Source: DASWJZ01 sp963792885 (lineage in GTDB: Bacteria; Pseudomonadota; Alphaproteobacteria; Rhizobiales; Afifellaceae). From it: 64,000 nt of DNA. Shown here in pieces: positions 7,989 to 16,174 of this stretch; the stretch's first letter is position 1; the number at the start of each line of letters is the position of its first letter. A program made the position numbers and the translations under genes. The stretch covers positions 186,001 to 250,000 of the forward strand of contig CAWBXX010000006.1 in the NCBI GenBank assembly GCA_963792885.1, given 5' to 3'. The notes under the pieces are model-generated. The model did not search any database. It was given only the letters and a program-made list of their open reading frames with translations, and had not been told where the DNA came from.

Positions 7989-9458
7989 ATGGCTCTTTCG
8001 GCCAAGCTTCAACTTCGGCAGACACAGTCCCTCGTCATTACACCCCAGCTTATGCAGGCGATCCGGCTCCTGCAGATGTCGGGGCTTGAGCTCGAACGCT
8101 TCGTGGCGAGCGAGCTTGAACAAAATCCCCTTCTTGAATTGAACGAGAGCGAGCCGGCCGCGCCTGACGAGGAGCGCGCGTCGCAGAACGAAGTGGTCGC
8201 TTCCGAGAGCGATGCGGTGGCGGAAGTCGACGCCGATCCGGCCGACGTCTTCCCGGAGGACGTTGCGCCGCCTCTCGGGCAGGCATCCTCGTATTCCAGC
8301 CGCGGCTCTGGCACTGGCAACGCCGGCTTTGACGATCTCGCGATTGACCAGAGCCTGCCGGCCGCGGAGAGCCTCGAGGCCATGCTCTCTCGCACCATCG
8401 ACGTGGTGTTCGCCGCGACGCCCATCGACCGTGCGGTTGCTATCGCGCTTCTCGCTGAGCTCGACGAAGCGGGTTATCTGATCACCTCGATCGATGCCGT
8501 CGCTATGCGCCTAGGTGTTCCGACGGCTGAGGTAGAGCGCGTGCTGAAGCGTTGCCAGGAGCTCGCGCCGACAGGCACCTTCGCGCGCTCGCTCGCCGAG
8601 TGCCTGGAACTGCAGCTCGCGGAGCGCAATGCGCTCTCGCCGGCGATGCAGACGTTGCTTGCCAACCTCGATCGCCTCGCTGCCGGTGATCGAGCCGGAC
8701 TTGCGGCGCTGTGTGGCGTCGGACGCGACGGCATCGAAGTGCTTGTTGCAGAGATCCGGGCGCTCGATCCAAAGCCCGGTCTTGCGTTCTTCCATGAGCC
8801 GATCCGCACGCTGATCCCGGACGTCTTCGTACGCTCGGCACCGTCAGGCGGATGGATCGTCGAGCTTAACGACGAAGTGCTGCCGCGGCTTCTCGTCAAC
8901 CGCACTTATTACGCTAGGATCGCCAACAAGGTCGGCGGCGAGGCGGACAAGAAATATCTGACCGACTGTCTGCAGAAGGCGAGCTGGCTGGAGAAAAGCC
9001 TCGATCAGCGCGCGCGTACGGTGCTCAAGGTCGCGACTGAGATCGTGCGCCGCCAGGAAGGCTTCCTGAAGGACGGCGTCGCCTATCTGAAGCCACTCAA
9101 CCTGCGCATGGTCGCCGATGCACTCGGCATCCACGAATCCACCGTCAGCCGCGCCGCTGCCAACAAGACGATCGCGACGCCGCGCGGCATCTTCGATTTC
9201 CGCTACTTCTTCACCGGCTCGATCGCGGCCACGTCCGGGCGCGAGGCGCATTCGGCCGAGGCCGTGAAGCATCGCATCCGCAAGCTGATCATGGAGGAGG
9301 CGCCTGATGCCGTGCTCTCCGATGACGCCATTGTCGCGATCCTTTCGGGTGAGGGGATCGACATTGCGCGCCGCACGGTCGCGAAGTACCGCGAACTCAT
9401 GCGAATCGGCTCTTCGGTCGAGCGCCGACGAGAGCGGCGGCTCAAACAAGCTTCCTGA
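7989..9458 (+). CDS. rpoN: RNA polymerase sigma-54 factor
   Basis: A 489-residue sigma factor for activator-dependent promoters (nitrogen, flagellar and carbon genes). The N-terminal region I is present (MALSAKLQLRQTQSLVITPQLMQAI), then an acidic spacer near residues 50-110, the core-binding domain, a helix-turn-helix (ALGIHESTVSRAAANK), and the diagnostic RpoN box ARRTVAKYRE near the C-terminus. A GTG directly precedes the ATG at 7989; the ATG is preferred. hpf and ptsN follow, as in most proteobacteria. Confidence 0.97.
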   Translation: MALSAKLQLRQTQSLVITPQLMQAIRLLQMSGLELERFVASELEQNPLLELNESEPAAPDEERASQNEVVASESDAVAEVDADPADVFPEDVAPPLGQASSYSSRGSGTGNAGFDDLAIDQSLPAAESLEAMLSRTIDVVFAATPIDRAVAIALLAELDEAGYLITSIDAVAMRLGVPTAEVERVLKRCQELAPTGTFARSLAECLELQLAERNALSPAMQTLLANLDRLAAGDRAGLAALCGVGRDGIEVLVAEIRALDPKPGLAFFHEPIRTLIPDVFVRSAPSGGWIVELNDEVLPRLLVNRTYYARIANKVGGEADKKYLTDCLQKASWLEKSLDQRARTVLKVATEIVRRQEGFLKDGVAYLKPLNLRMVADALGIHESTVSRAAANKTIATPRGIFDFRYFFTGSIAATSGREAHSAEAVKHRIRKLIMEEAPDAVLSDDAIVAILSGEGIDIARRTVAKYRELMRIGSSVERRRERRLKQAS

Positions 9459-9578
9459 AAAGGATTCCTTCAGCGTTGTCCGCCGCTTCCGCGGACCCGT
9501 CCCAATTCGGTTTGACTTGGCCGGGCGACGCGCGTACAGGTCCGCCGCGCTAAACGATCCGGCCATCGGAAGCACGCT

Positions 9579-9872
9579 ATGAGTTTCAGGATAGCCGGCA
9601 AGAATTTCGATATTGGGCAAGCGCTCCGTTCCCGCATCGATGAGACTGTGACCGGCACCGTGCAGAAGTATTTCGATCGGGGATTCTCGGGCCAGGTCAC
9701 GCTGTCAAAGGCTGGGCACGTATTCGAGACGGAGCTTGCGCTGCATCTCGATTCGGGGGTCGTTTTGGAAGTCCACGGGGCTGACGCGGATGCGCATGTG
9801 AGCTTCGACCAGGCGGCCGAGCGGCTGGCGAAGCGGCTCAGGCGCTACAAGCGCCGGCTCAAGGACCACTGA
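9579..9872 (+). CDS. hpf: Ribosome hibernation factor HPF, short form
   Basis: A 97-residue S30AE-family protein. The whole N-terminal ribosome-binding domain is present, from MSFRIAGKNFDIGQALR to RRYKRRLKDH. Rhizobial homologues I know continue past this point with a linker and a C-terminal dimerisation domain to about 190 residues. Here a TGA follows RRLKDH, and ptsN begins only 48 bases later, so the second domain is absent rather than shifted out of frame. Position between rpoN and ptsN is standard. A short HPF should act with a partner such as RMF or as a monomer; RMF is not in this window. Confidence 0.88.
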   Translation: MSFRIAGKNFDIGQALRSRIDETVTGTVQKYFDRGFSGQVTLSKAGHVFETELALHLDSGVVLEVHGADADAHVSFDQAAERLAKRLRRYKRRLKDH

Positions 9873-9920
9873 CGCAGGCGCCCCGGCGCTCCCGCGTTTC
9901 GTTTTGTTCAGGGTAACGTG

Positions 9921-10388
9921 ATGGATCTCAGCGACCTCCTGTCCTCCGAAGCGGTGCTTCCCTCGGTGCACGCGCAGTCGAAGAAACAGGTGCTACAGGA
10001 GGTTTCGGCAATCGCTGCGCGGCTGACCGGGCTGCCGGAGCGCGATATCTTCGACACGCTGCTACAGCGCGAGCGCCTCGGCTCTACGGGGGTCGGGCAG
10101 GGCGTCGCCATCCCGCACGGGAAATCCGCCGCGCTCAAGCGCTTGTTCGGTGTCTTCGCCAGGCTCGCCCGACCGGTCGAATTCGATTCCGTCGACGACC
10201 AGCCGGTCGACCTGGTCTTCGTGCTGCTCGCGCCGGAAAGCGCTGGTGCCGATCACCTGAAGGCGCTTGCGCGGGTTGCCCGTGTGCTGCGCGATCCGGA
10301 GATTGCAGAGAAGCTTCGCGGAGCGGAGAACGCCGATGCCATCTTTGCGATTCTGACGACGCCGGCCGCGGCTTCGCACGCGGCCTAG
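9921..10388 (+). CDS. ptsN: PTS IIA-like nitrogen-regulatory protein
   Basis: A 155-residue EIIA(Ntr) protein, the last acceptor in the nitrogen phosphotransferase relay (PtsP-PtsO-PtsN), which controls potassium transport and stress responses rather than sugar uptake. The phospho-acceptor is His66 in GVAIPHGK. A GTG at 9918 directly precedes the ATG at 9921. The gene ends ahead of a strong terminator hairpin. Confidence 0.95.
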   Translation: MDLSDLLSSEAVLPSVHAQSKKQVLQEVSAIAARLTGLPERDIFDTLLQRERLGSTGVGQGVAIPHGKSAALKRLFGVFARLARPVEFDSVDDQPVDLVFVLLAPESAGADHLKALARVARVLRDPEIAEKLRGAENADAIFAILTTPAAASHAA

Positions 10389-10392
10389 CAGA

Positions 10393-10417
10393 AGGGGCCC
10401 GAATGGGCCCCTCTTTA
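10393..10417 (+). terminator. Rho-independent terminator after ptsN
   Basis: Eight-base stem AGGGGCCC / GGGCCCCT with a GAAT loop, followed by CTTT. It lies 5 bases after the ptsN stop and closes the rpoN-hpf-ptsN transcript. Confidence 0.75.
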
Positions 10418-10432
10418 CGTTCCGAAATGGAC

Positions 10433-10457
10433 GCCCGGATCAAGTCTGGGCATGACG
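10433..10457. repeat. REP-like palindrome, single copy
   Basis: GCCCGGA-TCAAG-TCTGGGC followed by ATGACGA. It resembles one arm of the palindromes at 35661 and 55823, with one mismatched stem pair. It lies between ptsN and the convergent DUF1150 gene. Confidence 0.55.
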
Positions 10458-10467
10458 AGCAGCTCAG

Positions 10468-10725
10468 TCAGTGCACGCTGACCGTCTCCAGGTCGTTCTC
10501 GTGCGCGCTCGCGATCGCTGCCGCCTTGGAGTTGGTCAGCATGATCGGCTGCCCCGCAGCGGAAAGGAGTGCCCAGAGGCTCAGTCCTGGCGTAAGTTCG
10601 GGCGCCTGCGGAAAGAGTGTCTTAACCTCTTCGGAACGCACTGGCCGGAGATAGGCGATCTGACCGCCGCCCAGCGCGGCGAATGCGTCCTGCGGCATCG
10701 TCTTGATGGTTTCGTTCTCGGTCAT
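10468..10725 (-). CDS. DUF1150 family protein
   Basis: An 85-residue protein with the family core FAALGGGQIAYLRPV, a Glu-rich turn and LWALLSAAGQPIMLTNSKAAA near the C-terminus. DUF1150 proteins are found in alphaproteobacteria and often lie beside a small heat-shock gene, as here, 11 bases downstream of hsp20. Function is unknown; cotranscription with Hsp20 suggests a link to stress. Confidence 0.8.
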   Translation of the reverse strand: MTENETIKTMPQDAFAALGGGQIAYLRPVRSEEVKTLFPQAPELTPGLSLWALLSAAGQPIMLTNSKAAAIASAHENDLETVSVH

Positions 10726-10736
10726 GTCAGTCTCCT

Positions 10737-11162
10737 TCAGCCGCGGGAGGCGATTGGGATGCGCCTCACCGTGCGCGCCGTCTCGGGCCGCACCATCTCG
10801 ATCGAAAGCAACCCGTCTTTCAGCTCTGCGTTTGCCACCTCTATGCCGTCCGCCAGGACGAACGTGCGCTTGAACTGCCGTGCGGCGATGCCGCGGTGCA
10901 GGTAGTCGCGGTCCGAATCCTCCGCCTGCTGTCCGCTGACGGTAAGCTCATTATCCTCCAAGGTCACTTCGATATCGTTAGGATTGAAACCGGCGACCGC
11001 GAGAGTGATCACGATCTTTGCCGGCGCGCCGGCGCTCGGCGCGATCCGCTCGATGTTATAGGGCGGGTATCCGTCCGCCGTCTTCGACACGCGGTCCAAG
11101 AGGCGTTCGATATCCTCGAAGCCGAGGAGGAGGGGGCTCGAAAAAGCAAGCGTTCGCGTCAT
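10737..11162 (-). CDS. Small heat shock protein, Hsp20/IbpA family
   Basis: A 141-residue ATP-independent holdase. It has the family N-terminus (FSSPLLLGFEDIERLLDRV), the alpha-crystallin domain from about residue 36 (YNIERI to ELTVSGQ), the RGIAARQFKRTFVLAD strand, and the final DGLLSIEMVRPE. The ATG at 11160-11162 gives MTRTLAF; a TTG three codons upstream is possible. Rhizobial members are often controlled by an RNA thermometer in the leader; I could not confirm one here. DUF1150 follows in the same direction. Confidence 0.92.
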   Translation of the reverse strand: MTRTLAFSSPLLLGFEDIERLLDRVSKTADGYPPYNIERIAPSAGAPAKIVITLAVAGFNPNDIEVTLEDNELTVSGQQAEDSDRDYLHRGIAARQFKRTFVLADGIEVANAELKDGLLSIEMVRPETARTVRRIPIASRG

Positions 11163-11379
11163 GATGTGCAAAGCCCTTCATCTAAGCGACTTCGCCCGAC
11201 CGGACCCAAAAAAGGCGCCCGGGCGGCTTGCACGAAATATGGGGGGCTGGCGGAAACGCTTCAAGTAGAGGCGGAGCTGCCAGGAACCAGCGCCGGCCGC
11301 CGCGCGGGCCTTGCATTTCGGCTGAGCGCCGCCTAGTTAACGCCGCCCGCGGAAGTCCCAACGCCCGCGATCACTGGAC

Positions 11380-11455
11380 GGGGCCGTAGCTCAGTTGGGA
11401 GAGCGCGTGAATGGCATTCACGAGGTCAGCGGTTCGATCCCGCTCGGCTCCACCA
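11380..11455 (+). tRNA. tRNA-Ala (anticodon GGC)
   Basis: 76 bases forming a complete cloverleaf. The acceptor stem GGGGCCG pairs with CGGCTCC with one G-U. The D-arm is TAGCTCAGTTGGGAGAGC. The anticodon stem CGTGA/TCACG encloses loop ATGGCAT with anticodon GGC, reading GCC and GCU alanine codons. The T-arm carries GGTTCGATCC, and CCA is encoded at 11453-11455. It stands alone, not in an rRNA operon. Confidence 0.95.
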
Positions 11456-11559
11456 GCTTCCGCTCTTCGAGCTTCGGCTCCGCAGCTCGACCGAGACAAC
11501 TTGAGCGTTGAAGCGTAGAGCGTCACGCCGAGCCGCCGCAGCGATCCCCGAGCGCGCCC

Positions 11560-11982
11560 TCAGCGCTCTTCCTCGTCCTCCTCGTCGACGTCAAGAAGAC
11601 CGGCGACGTCGTCGCTCTCCTCTTCCTCTTCCTCGATGAAGGGATCGGGCACCGTATCGTCGTCCTCGACCTCGACCTCCGGGATGTCGACCGTCTCCTC
11701 TTCTTCGTCGGTGTCGGGGCCGACATCGGGCTCGGCCTCTTCCTCCACCTCCTCAAGCGAGACGACGTCCTGCTCGCGCTCGACCTCCGCGACCGGCTCG
11801 GCGACCGGCTTGGCGACCGGCTTCGGCGCGGGTTCCGGCTTGCGTTCGGCCGCTCGCGTCGCAATCACCACCTCGAAAACCGTGCCGCAATTCGGGCAGA
11901 CGATCGGGCTGCGATTGAGGTCGTAGTACTTGGTGCCGCAGGCGGGACAGGTGCGCTTCGTGCCGAGTTCTGGTTTCGCCAC
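11560..11982 (-). CDS. TIGR02300/FYDLN family acidic zinc-ribbon protein
   Basis: A 140-residue protein with an N-terminal zinc ribbon (CPACG near residue 13 and CPNCG near 29) around the family motif, here KYYDLNRSP. A Pro/Ala/Val/Lys repeat (KPVAKPVAEPVAE) follows, and the C-terminal half is almost entirely Glu/Asp, typical of the FYDLN_acid family. It is restricted to alphaproteobacteria and its function is unknown. It lies near aroA, as in related genomes, here in the opposite direction. Confidence 0.9.
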   Translation of the reverse strand: MAKPELGTKRTCPACGTKYYDLNRSPIVCPNCGTVFEVVIATRAAERKPEPAPKPVAKPVAEPVAEVEREQDVVSLEEVEEEAEPDVGPDTDEEEETVDIPEVEVEDDDTVPDPFIEEEEEESDDVAGLLDVDEEDEEER

Positions 11983-12187
11983 GTCTCTTCAGCCTCTTCG
12001 TAGAACGCGCCGCGTCCCTAGCGACGGCTCATACCTCTGTCAAACACCTTCTTTGCCCGCGTCTGCCGGCCCCGTGGTCGCAGCGAGGGCGGTGCTCGTA
12101 TGGTGACCTCAGGTGGGGGCTGTGCTACCAACCCGTCCGTCTCCGAAACCCCGCCCTTGAAGGGCGTGCAACCTTCATGCCGAAGAG

Positions 12188-13534
12188 ATGACGCACGCTT
12201 TCCGAAAGCCCTTGAGTGCGCTGCCCTCAGGGCCGCTTCGCGGCCGCGCCGCTGTGCCCGGCGACAAGTCGATCTCGCATCGCTCGCTTATGTTCGGCGC
12301 GCTCGCCGAGGGCGAGACGCGGATCGCAGGCCTGCTTGAATCGGAAGACGTGATGGCGACCGCGGCCGCGATGCGCGCCTACGGCGCAACGATCGAGAAG
12401 GGCGGCGACGGCATCTGGTGTGTCCAAGGGCGCGGCATCGGCCGGCTCACCGAGCCGGAGGGTGTGCTCGATTTCGGCAATGCGGGCACCGGCGTTCGGC
12501 TCACGATCGGCATCGCTGGATCCTGCCCGTTCGCTTCGACCTTCGTCGGCGATCCTTCGCTTTCGAAGCGACCGATGGGCCGTGTGCTCGATCCGCTTCG
12601 CGAGATGGGGACGGAGGTCGTCGCGCGCACGGGTGATCGCTTGCCGCTGTCCCTCAAAGCCGGTGCACGCATGACTCCGATCGTGTACCGCGTGCCGGTT
12701 CCCTCCGCGCAGGTGAAGTCGGCGGTGCTACTCGCCGGACTCAACATCGACGGCATCACAACTGTTATCGAGCCCGTTGCGACGCGCGACCACACCGAGC
12801 GGATGCTCAAGGGCTTCGGCGCAGACATCTCGACGGCTCGTGGCGAGGATGGCGCGACGACGATCCGACTCGTGGGCCGCCCAGACCTGAAGCCGCAGGC
12901 CGTCACCGTCCCCGCCGACCCGAGCTCTGCGGCGTTCCTGATCGTCGCCGGGCTTCTCGTCGACGGCTCGGAAGTGACGATCGAGAACGTGCTTCTTAAT
13001 CCTGCGCGCACCGGCCTCATTGCTACGCTGAGGGAGATGGGTGCCGACCTCGATGTCGAGAAAGAGCGCGTCTCCGGCGGCGAGACGATCGGCGACGTGC
13101 GCGTGCGCGCCTCGAAGCTCAAAGGCGTCGTCGTGGCGCCGGAGCGCGCGCCGTCGATGATCGACGAGTACCCGGTGCTCGCGGTCGCCGCTTCCTTTGC
13201 CGAAGGGCGCACGGTGATGGAGGGCCTCGAAGAGCTTCGCGTAAAGGAGTCCGATCGCCTTGCCGCGGTCGCGCGCGGGCTCGAGGCGAACGGCGTCGAG
13301 TGCCGCGAGGGCAAAGCAAGTCTCACCGTGGAAGGCGGGCGGGTCAGGGGCGGCGGCACTGTGCCGACGCATCTCGACCATCGCATCGCGATGAGCTTTT
13401 TGGTCATGGGCCTAGCAGCGGAGCGCCCCGTCACCGTCGACGACAGCGCCACGATCGCGACGTCCTTCCCGAGCTTCGTTGCGCTGCTGAAAGGCCTCGG
13501 CGCCGGGTTCGCCGACGGCGCGGAAGCGGCGTGA
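12188..13534 (+). CDS. aroA: 3-phosphoshikimate 1-carboxyvinyltransferase (EPSP synthase)
   Basis: A 448-residue shikimate-pathway enzyme joining PEP and shikimate 3-phosphate. Motifs include PGDKSISHR, LDFGNAGTG, the loop SKRPMGRVLDPLREMG and LRVKESDRL. The SKRPMGRVL loop and overall likeness place it with class II (CP4-like) enzymes. The residue after GNA is Gly100, where the glyphosate-tolerant CP4 enzyme has Ala100. The stop overlaps the cmk GTG start by 4 bases, so the two are translationally coupled. Confidence 0.97.
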   Translation: MTHAFRKPLSALPSGPLRGRAAVPGDKSISHRSLMFGALAEGETRIAGLLESEDVMATAAAMRAYGATIEKGGDGIWCVQGRGIGRLTEPEGVLDFGNAGTGVRLTIGIAGSCPFASTFVGDPSLSKRPMGRVLDPLREMGTEVVARTGDRLPLSLKAGARMTPIVYRVPVPSAQVKSAVLLAGLNIDGITTVIEPVATRDHTERMLKGFGADISTARGEDGATTIRLVGRPDLKPQAVTVPADPSSAAFLIVAGLLVDGSEVTIENVLLNPARTGLIATLREMGADLDVEKERVSGGETIGDVRVRASKLKGVVVAPERAPSMIDEYPVLAVAASFAEGRTVMEGLEELRVKESDRLAAVARGLEANGVECREGKASLTVEGGRVRGGGTVPTHLDHRIAMSFLVMGLAAERPVTVDDSATIATSFPSFVALLKGLGAGFADGAEAA

Positions 13535-14172
13535 CGGACGTATCCGTCGTTGCCATTGATGGTCCGGCGGCGAGCGGCAAGGGAACGCTCGCTCGACGGC
13601 TCGCACGCCATTTTGGACTTCGCCATCTCGACACCGGCCTGACCTACCGCGCGGTCGCCGACCGCCTGCTCGCGGAGGGCGCCGATCTCGACGACGAGGA
13701 TGCCGCCGTCGCCACCGCGGCGACGATCGACCTCGGCGCGCTCGACGCGAAGCGGCTCGCGGACCATGCGATCGGCGAGGCGGCCTCGCGGGTCGCGGTG
13801 ATGCCGAGGCTTCGCGCTGCGCTTCGCGAGAAGCAGCGGGCCTTCGCCTGCGCTCCCCCGGGGGCCGTGCTCGACGGGCGCGACATCGGCACGGTGGTCT
13901 TTCCCGGCGCGCCGGCGAAGCTCTACGTCACCGCCTCGCCGGAGACCCGCGCGCGGCGGCGCGCGCTTGAAATGCGCGCCGGCGGCGCCGATATCTCTGA
14001 GGCGGAGGTTCTCGCGGATCTCAAGCGGCGGGATGAGCGCGACATGGCGCGCACGGATTCGCCGCTCAGACCCGCCCCGGACGCTTACTTGCTCGATACA
14101 ACCGATTTGGATATAGAGGCCGCGTTCCGGGCGGCCGTCGACTTCGTGGGCCGCAAGATCGCGAGAGGATGA
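13531..14172 (+). CDS. cmk: Cytidylate kinase
   Basis: A 213-residue CMP/dCMP kinase. The P-loop GPAASGKGT is at residues 11-19, followed by LDTGLTYRAVA, DGRDIGTVVFP, and a C-terminal segment LKRRDERDMAR that lines the CMP site. The GTG start overlaps the aroA stop (GTGA), which fixes the start; longer frames upstream run inside aroA. aroA-cmk-rpsA is the conserved order. Confidence 0.96.
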   Translation: MTDVSVVAIDGPAASGKGTLARRLARHFGLRHLDTGLTYRAVADRLLAEGADLDDEDAAVATAATIDLGALDAKRLADHAIGEAASRVAVMPRLRAALREKQRAFACAPPGAVLDGRDIGTVVFPGAPAKLYVTASPETRARRRALEMRAGGADISEAEVLADLKRRDERDMARTDSPLRPAPDAYLLDTTDLDIEAAFRAAVDFVGRKIARG

Positions 14173-14173
14173 A

Positions 14174-14195
14174 AGGCGCGCCTTCGGGTGCGCCT
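14174..14195 (+). terminator. Hairpin after cmk, possible terminator or attenuator
   Basis: AGGCGCGCC-TTCG-GGTGCGCCT forms a nine-pair stem with one G-U and a stable UUCG loop, directly after the cmk stop. The following bases (GTTGTC) are only weakly T-rich, so it may attenuate rather than stop transcription into rpsA. Confidence 0.5.
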
Positions 14196-14345
14196 GTTGT
14201 CATTCGTCGGCCTCCGCCTATTGGAACCAAGATTGTCGCTTTCGGCCTCATTTGCGCCGGCCCGCCCTTCTTGAAGCGGGGAGGCAGAAGGCGGCAAACG
14301 CAACGCAAACGCCCGGTGCAGAGCGGGTCCGGTCGACCCGCTGTC

Positions 14346-14350
14346 AGGAG
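14346..14350 (+). promoter_or_regulatory. Ribosome-binding site for rpsA
   Basis: AGGAG lies 5 bases before ATG 14356. A TTG immediately before the ATG would leave only 2 bases of spacing, so the ATG is the start. Confidence 0.7.
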
Positions 14351-14355
14351 TTTTG

Positions 14356-16104
14356 ATGCAAGTAGCAGAGATGCAACCCACCAGGGAGGATTTTGCCGCT
14401 CTTCTGGAAGAGTCCTTCGCCAAGAGCGACCTCGCCGAGGGAACCGTCGTCAAAGGCACGGTGATCGCAATCGAGAAGGACGTCGCCATCATCGACGTCG
14501 GTCTGAAAGTCGAAGGACGGGTACCGCTCAAGGAATTCGGCGTTCGCGGCCGCGACGGCGAGCTGAAGCCGGGCGACGAGGTGGAAGTCTATCTGGAGCG
14601 GGTCGAGAACGCGCTCGGGGAGGCGATGCTCTCCCGCGAGAAGGCACGCCGCGAGGAAAGCTGGGTCCGTCTCGAAGAGATGTTCGAGAAGAACGAGACC
14701 GTCACCGGTCAGATCTTCAATCAGGTCAAGGGCGGCTTCACTGTCGATCTCGACGGGGCCGTGGCCTTCCTGCCGCGCAGCCAGGTGGACGTGCGCCCGG
14801 TGCGCGACGTCGGCCCGCTGATGAATTCGCCGCAGCCGTTCCGCATCCTCAAGATGGACAAGCGGCGCGGCAACATCGTCGTCTCGCGCCGCTCGGTGCT
14901 TGAGGACACGCTCGCGGAGCAGCGCTCCGAGCTGGTGCAGCGCCTGCACGAGGGCCAGGTGGTCGACGGCGTGGTGAAGAACATCACCGAATACGGTGCG
15001 TTCGTCGATCTCGGCGGCATCGATGGACTGCTCCACGTCACCGACATGGCGTGGCGCCGCGTCAACCACCCTTCAGAGATTCTGAATATCGGCGAGACGG
15101 TGAAGGTACAGATCGTCCGCATCAACCCGGAGACCTTCCGCATCTCGCTCGGCATGAAGCAGCTCGAGGCGGATCCGTGGGAAGGCATCGAGGCGAAATA
15201 CCCGATCGGCGCGCGCTTCACGGGCCGCGTCACCAACATCACCGACTACGGCGCCTTCGTGGAGCTGGAGCCCGGTATCGAGGGCCTGATCCACGTCTCG
15301 GAAATGAGCTGGACGAAGAAGAACGTGCATCCGGGCAAGATCGTCTCCACCTCGCAGGAGGTTGAGGTCGTGATCCTGGAAGTCGACGCCGCCAAGCGCC
15401 GCGTCTCGCTCGGCCTGAAGCAGACCATGCGCAATCCGTGGGAAGAGTTCGCGGAGAAGCATCCGGTCGGCTCGACCGTGGAAGGCGAGGTCAAGAACAA
15501 GACCGAGTTCGGCCTGTTCCTCGGCCTGGAGAACGACGTCGACGGCATGGTCCACCTCTCCGACCTCGACTGGAACCGTTCCGGCGAGGAGGCGATGGAG
15601 GACTACAAGAAGGGCGACATGGTCCAGGCCAAGGTGCTCGACGTCGACATCGAGAAGGAGCGCATCTCGCTCGGCGTCAAGCAGGTCGGCGGCGATCCGA
15701 TGGAGGCCGTCAGCGGTCTCAAGAAGGGCGCCATCGTCACCGGCGAGGTGACGCAGGTCATGGATTCCGGCATCGAGGTGAAGATCGCCGATTCCGACAT
15801 GACCGCCTTCATCCGTCGTGCCGAGCTGTCGCGCGAGCGCTCCGAGCAGCGGCCCGACCGCTTCGCACCGGGCGAGAAGGTCGACGCCCGCGTCACCAAC
15901 ATCGACAAGAAGAGCCGGAAGATCTCCCTCTCCATCAAGGCGCTCGAGATCGCCGAGGAGAAGGAAGCGGTCGCCCAGTACGGATCGACCGATTCCGGCG
16001 CCTCGCTCGGTGATATCCTCGGAGCCGCGCTGAAGAAGCAGCAGGACGGTGACGAGGAGCCGGAGGGCGAGCCCGTAACTGAAGAGGAAAAGGCGGAAGA
16101 ATAA
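14356..16104 (+). CDS. rpsA: 30S ribosomal protein S1
   Basis: A 582-residue mRNA-binding protein of the small subunit, needed to initiate on structured leaders. Six S1 RNA-binding repeats can be followed, beginning near residues 31, 115, 205, 290, 375 and 465. Repeated signatures are TEYGAFVDLGGIDGLLHV, TDYGAFVELEPGIEGLIHV and TEFGLFLGL. The C-terminus is an acidic tail rich in Glu. It follows cmk and ends before a clear terminator. Confidence 0.97.
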   Translation: MQVAEMQPTREDFAALLEESFAKSDLAEGTVVKGTVIAIEKDVAIIDVGLKVEGRVPLKEFGVRGRDGELKPGDEVEVYLERVENALGEAMLSREKARREESWVRLEEMFEKNETVTGQIFNQVKGGFTVDLDGAVAFLPRSQVDVRPVRDVGPLMNSPQPFRILKMDKRRGNIVVSRRSVLEDTLAEQRSELVQRLHEGQVVDGVVKNITEYGAFVDLGGIDGLLHVTDMAWRRVNHPSEILNIGETVKVQIVRINPETFRISLGMKQLEADPWEGIEAKYPIGARFTGRVTNITDYGAFVELEPGIEGLIHVSEMSWTKKNVHPGKIVSTSQEVEVVILEVDAAKRRVSLGLKQTMRNPWEEFAEKHPVGSTVEGEVKNKTEFGLFLGLENDVDGMVHLSDLDWNRSGEEAMEDYKKGDMVQAKVLDVDIEKERISLGVKQVGGDPMEAVSGLKKGAIVTGEVTQVMDSGIEVKIADSDMTAFIRRAELSRERSEQRPDRFAPGEKVDARVTNIDKKSRKISLSIKALEIAEEKEAVAQYGSTDSGASLGDILGAALKKQQDGDEEPEGEPVTEEEKAEE

Positions 16105-16132
16105 CGGCTTTCCGCCTCTGCCTGAACGATTA

Positions 16133-16164
16133 GGCCCGCGGTGCTGCCGCGGGCCCTTTCTTTT
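16133..16164 (+). terminator. Rho-independent terminator after rpsA
   Basis: Perfect nine-base stem GGCCCGCGG / CCGCGGGCC around TGCTG, followed by CTTTCTTTTC. It lies 29 bases after the rpsA stop. Confidence 0.85.
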
Positions 16165-16174
16165 CATCCACCCA

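Noticed and set aside
11163..11340. A possible RNA thermometer (ROSE element) in the hsp20 leader
   Set aside because: A weak GAAGGG near the start is visible, but I could not find the full set of ROSE hairpins or a convincing anti-Shine-Dalgarno by eye.
11468..11489. A hairpin (CGAGCT...AGCTCG) after the tRNA as a terminator
   Set aside because: The stem is only six pairs with a ten-base loop and no T-run follows, so it is not called.
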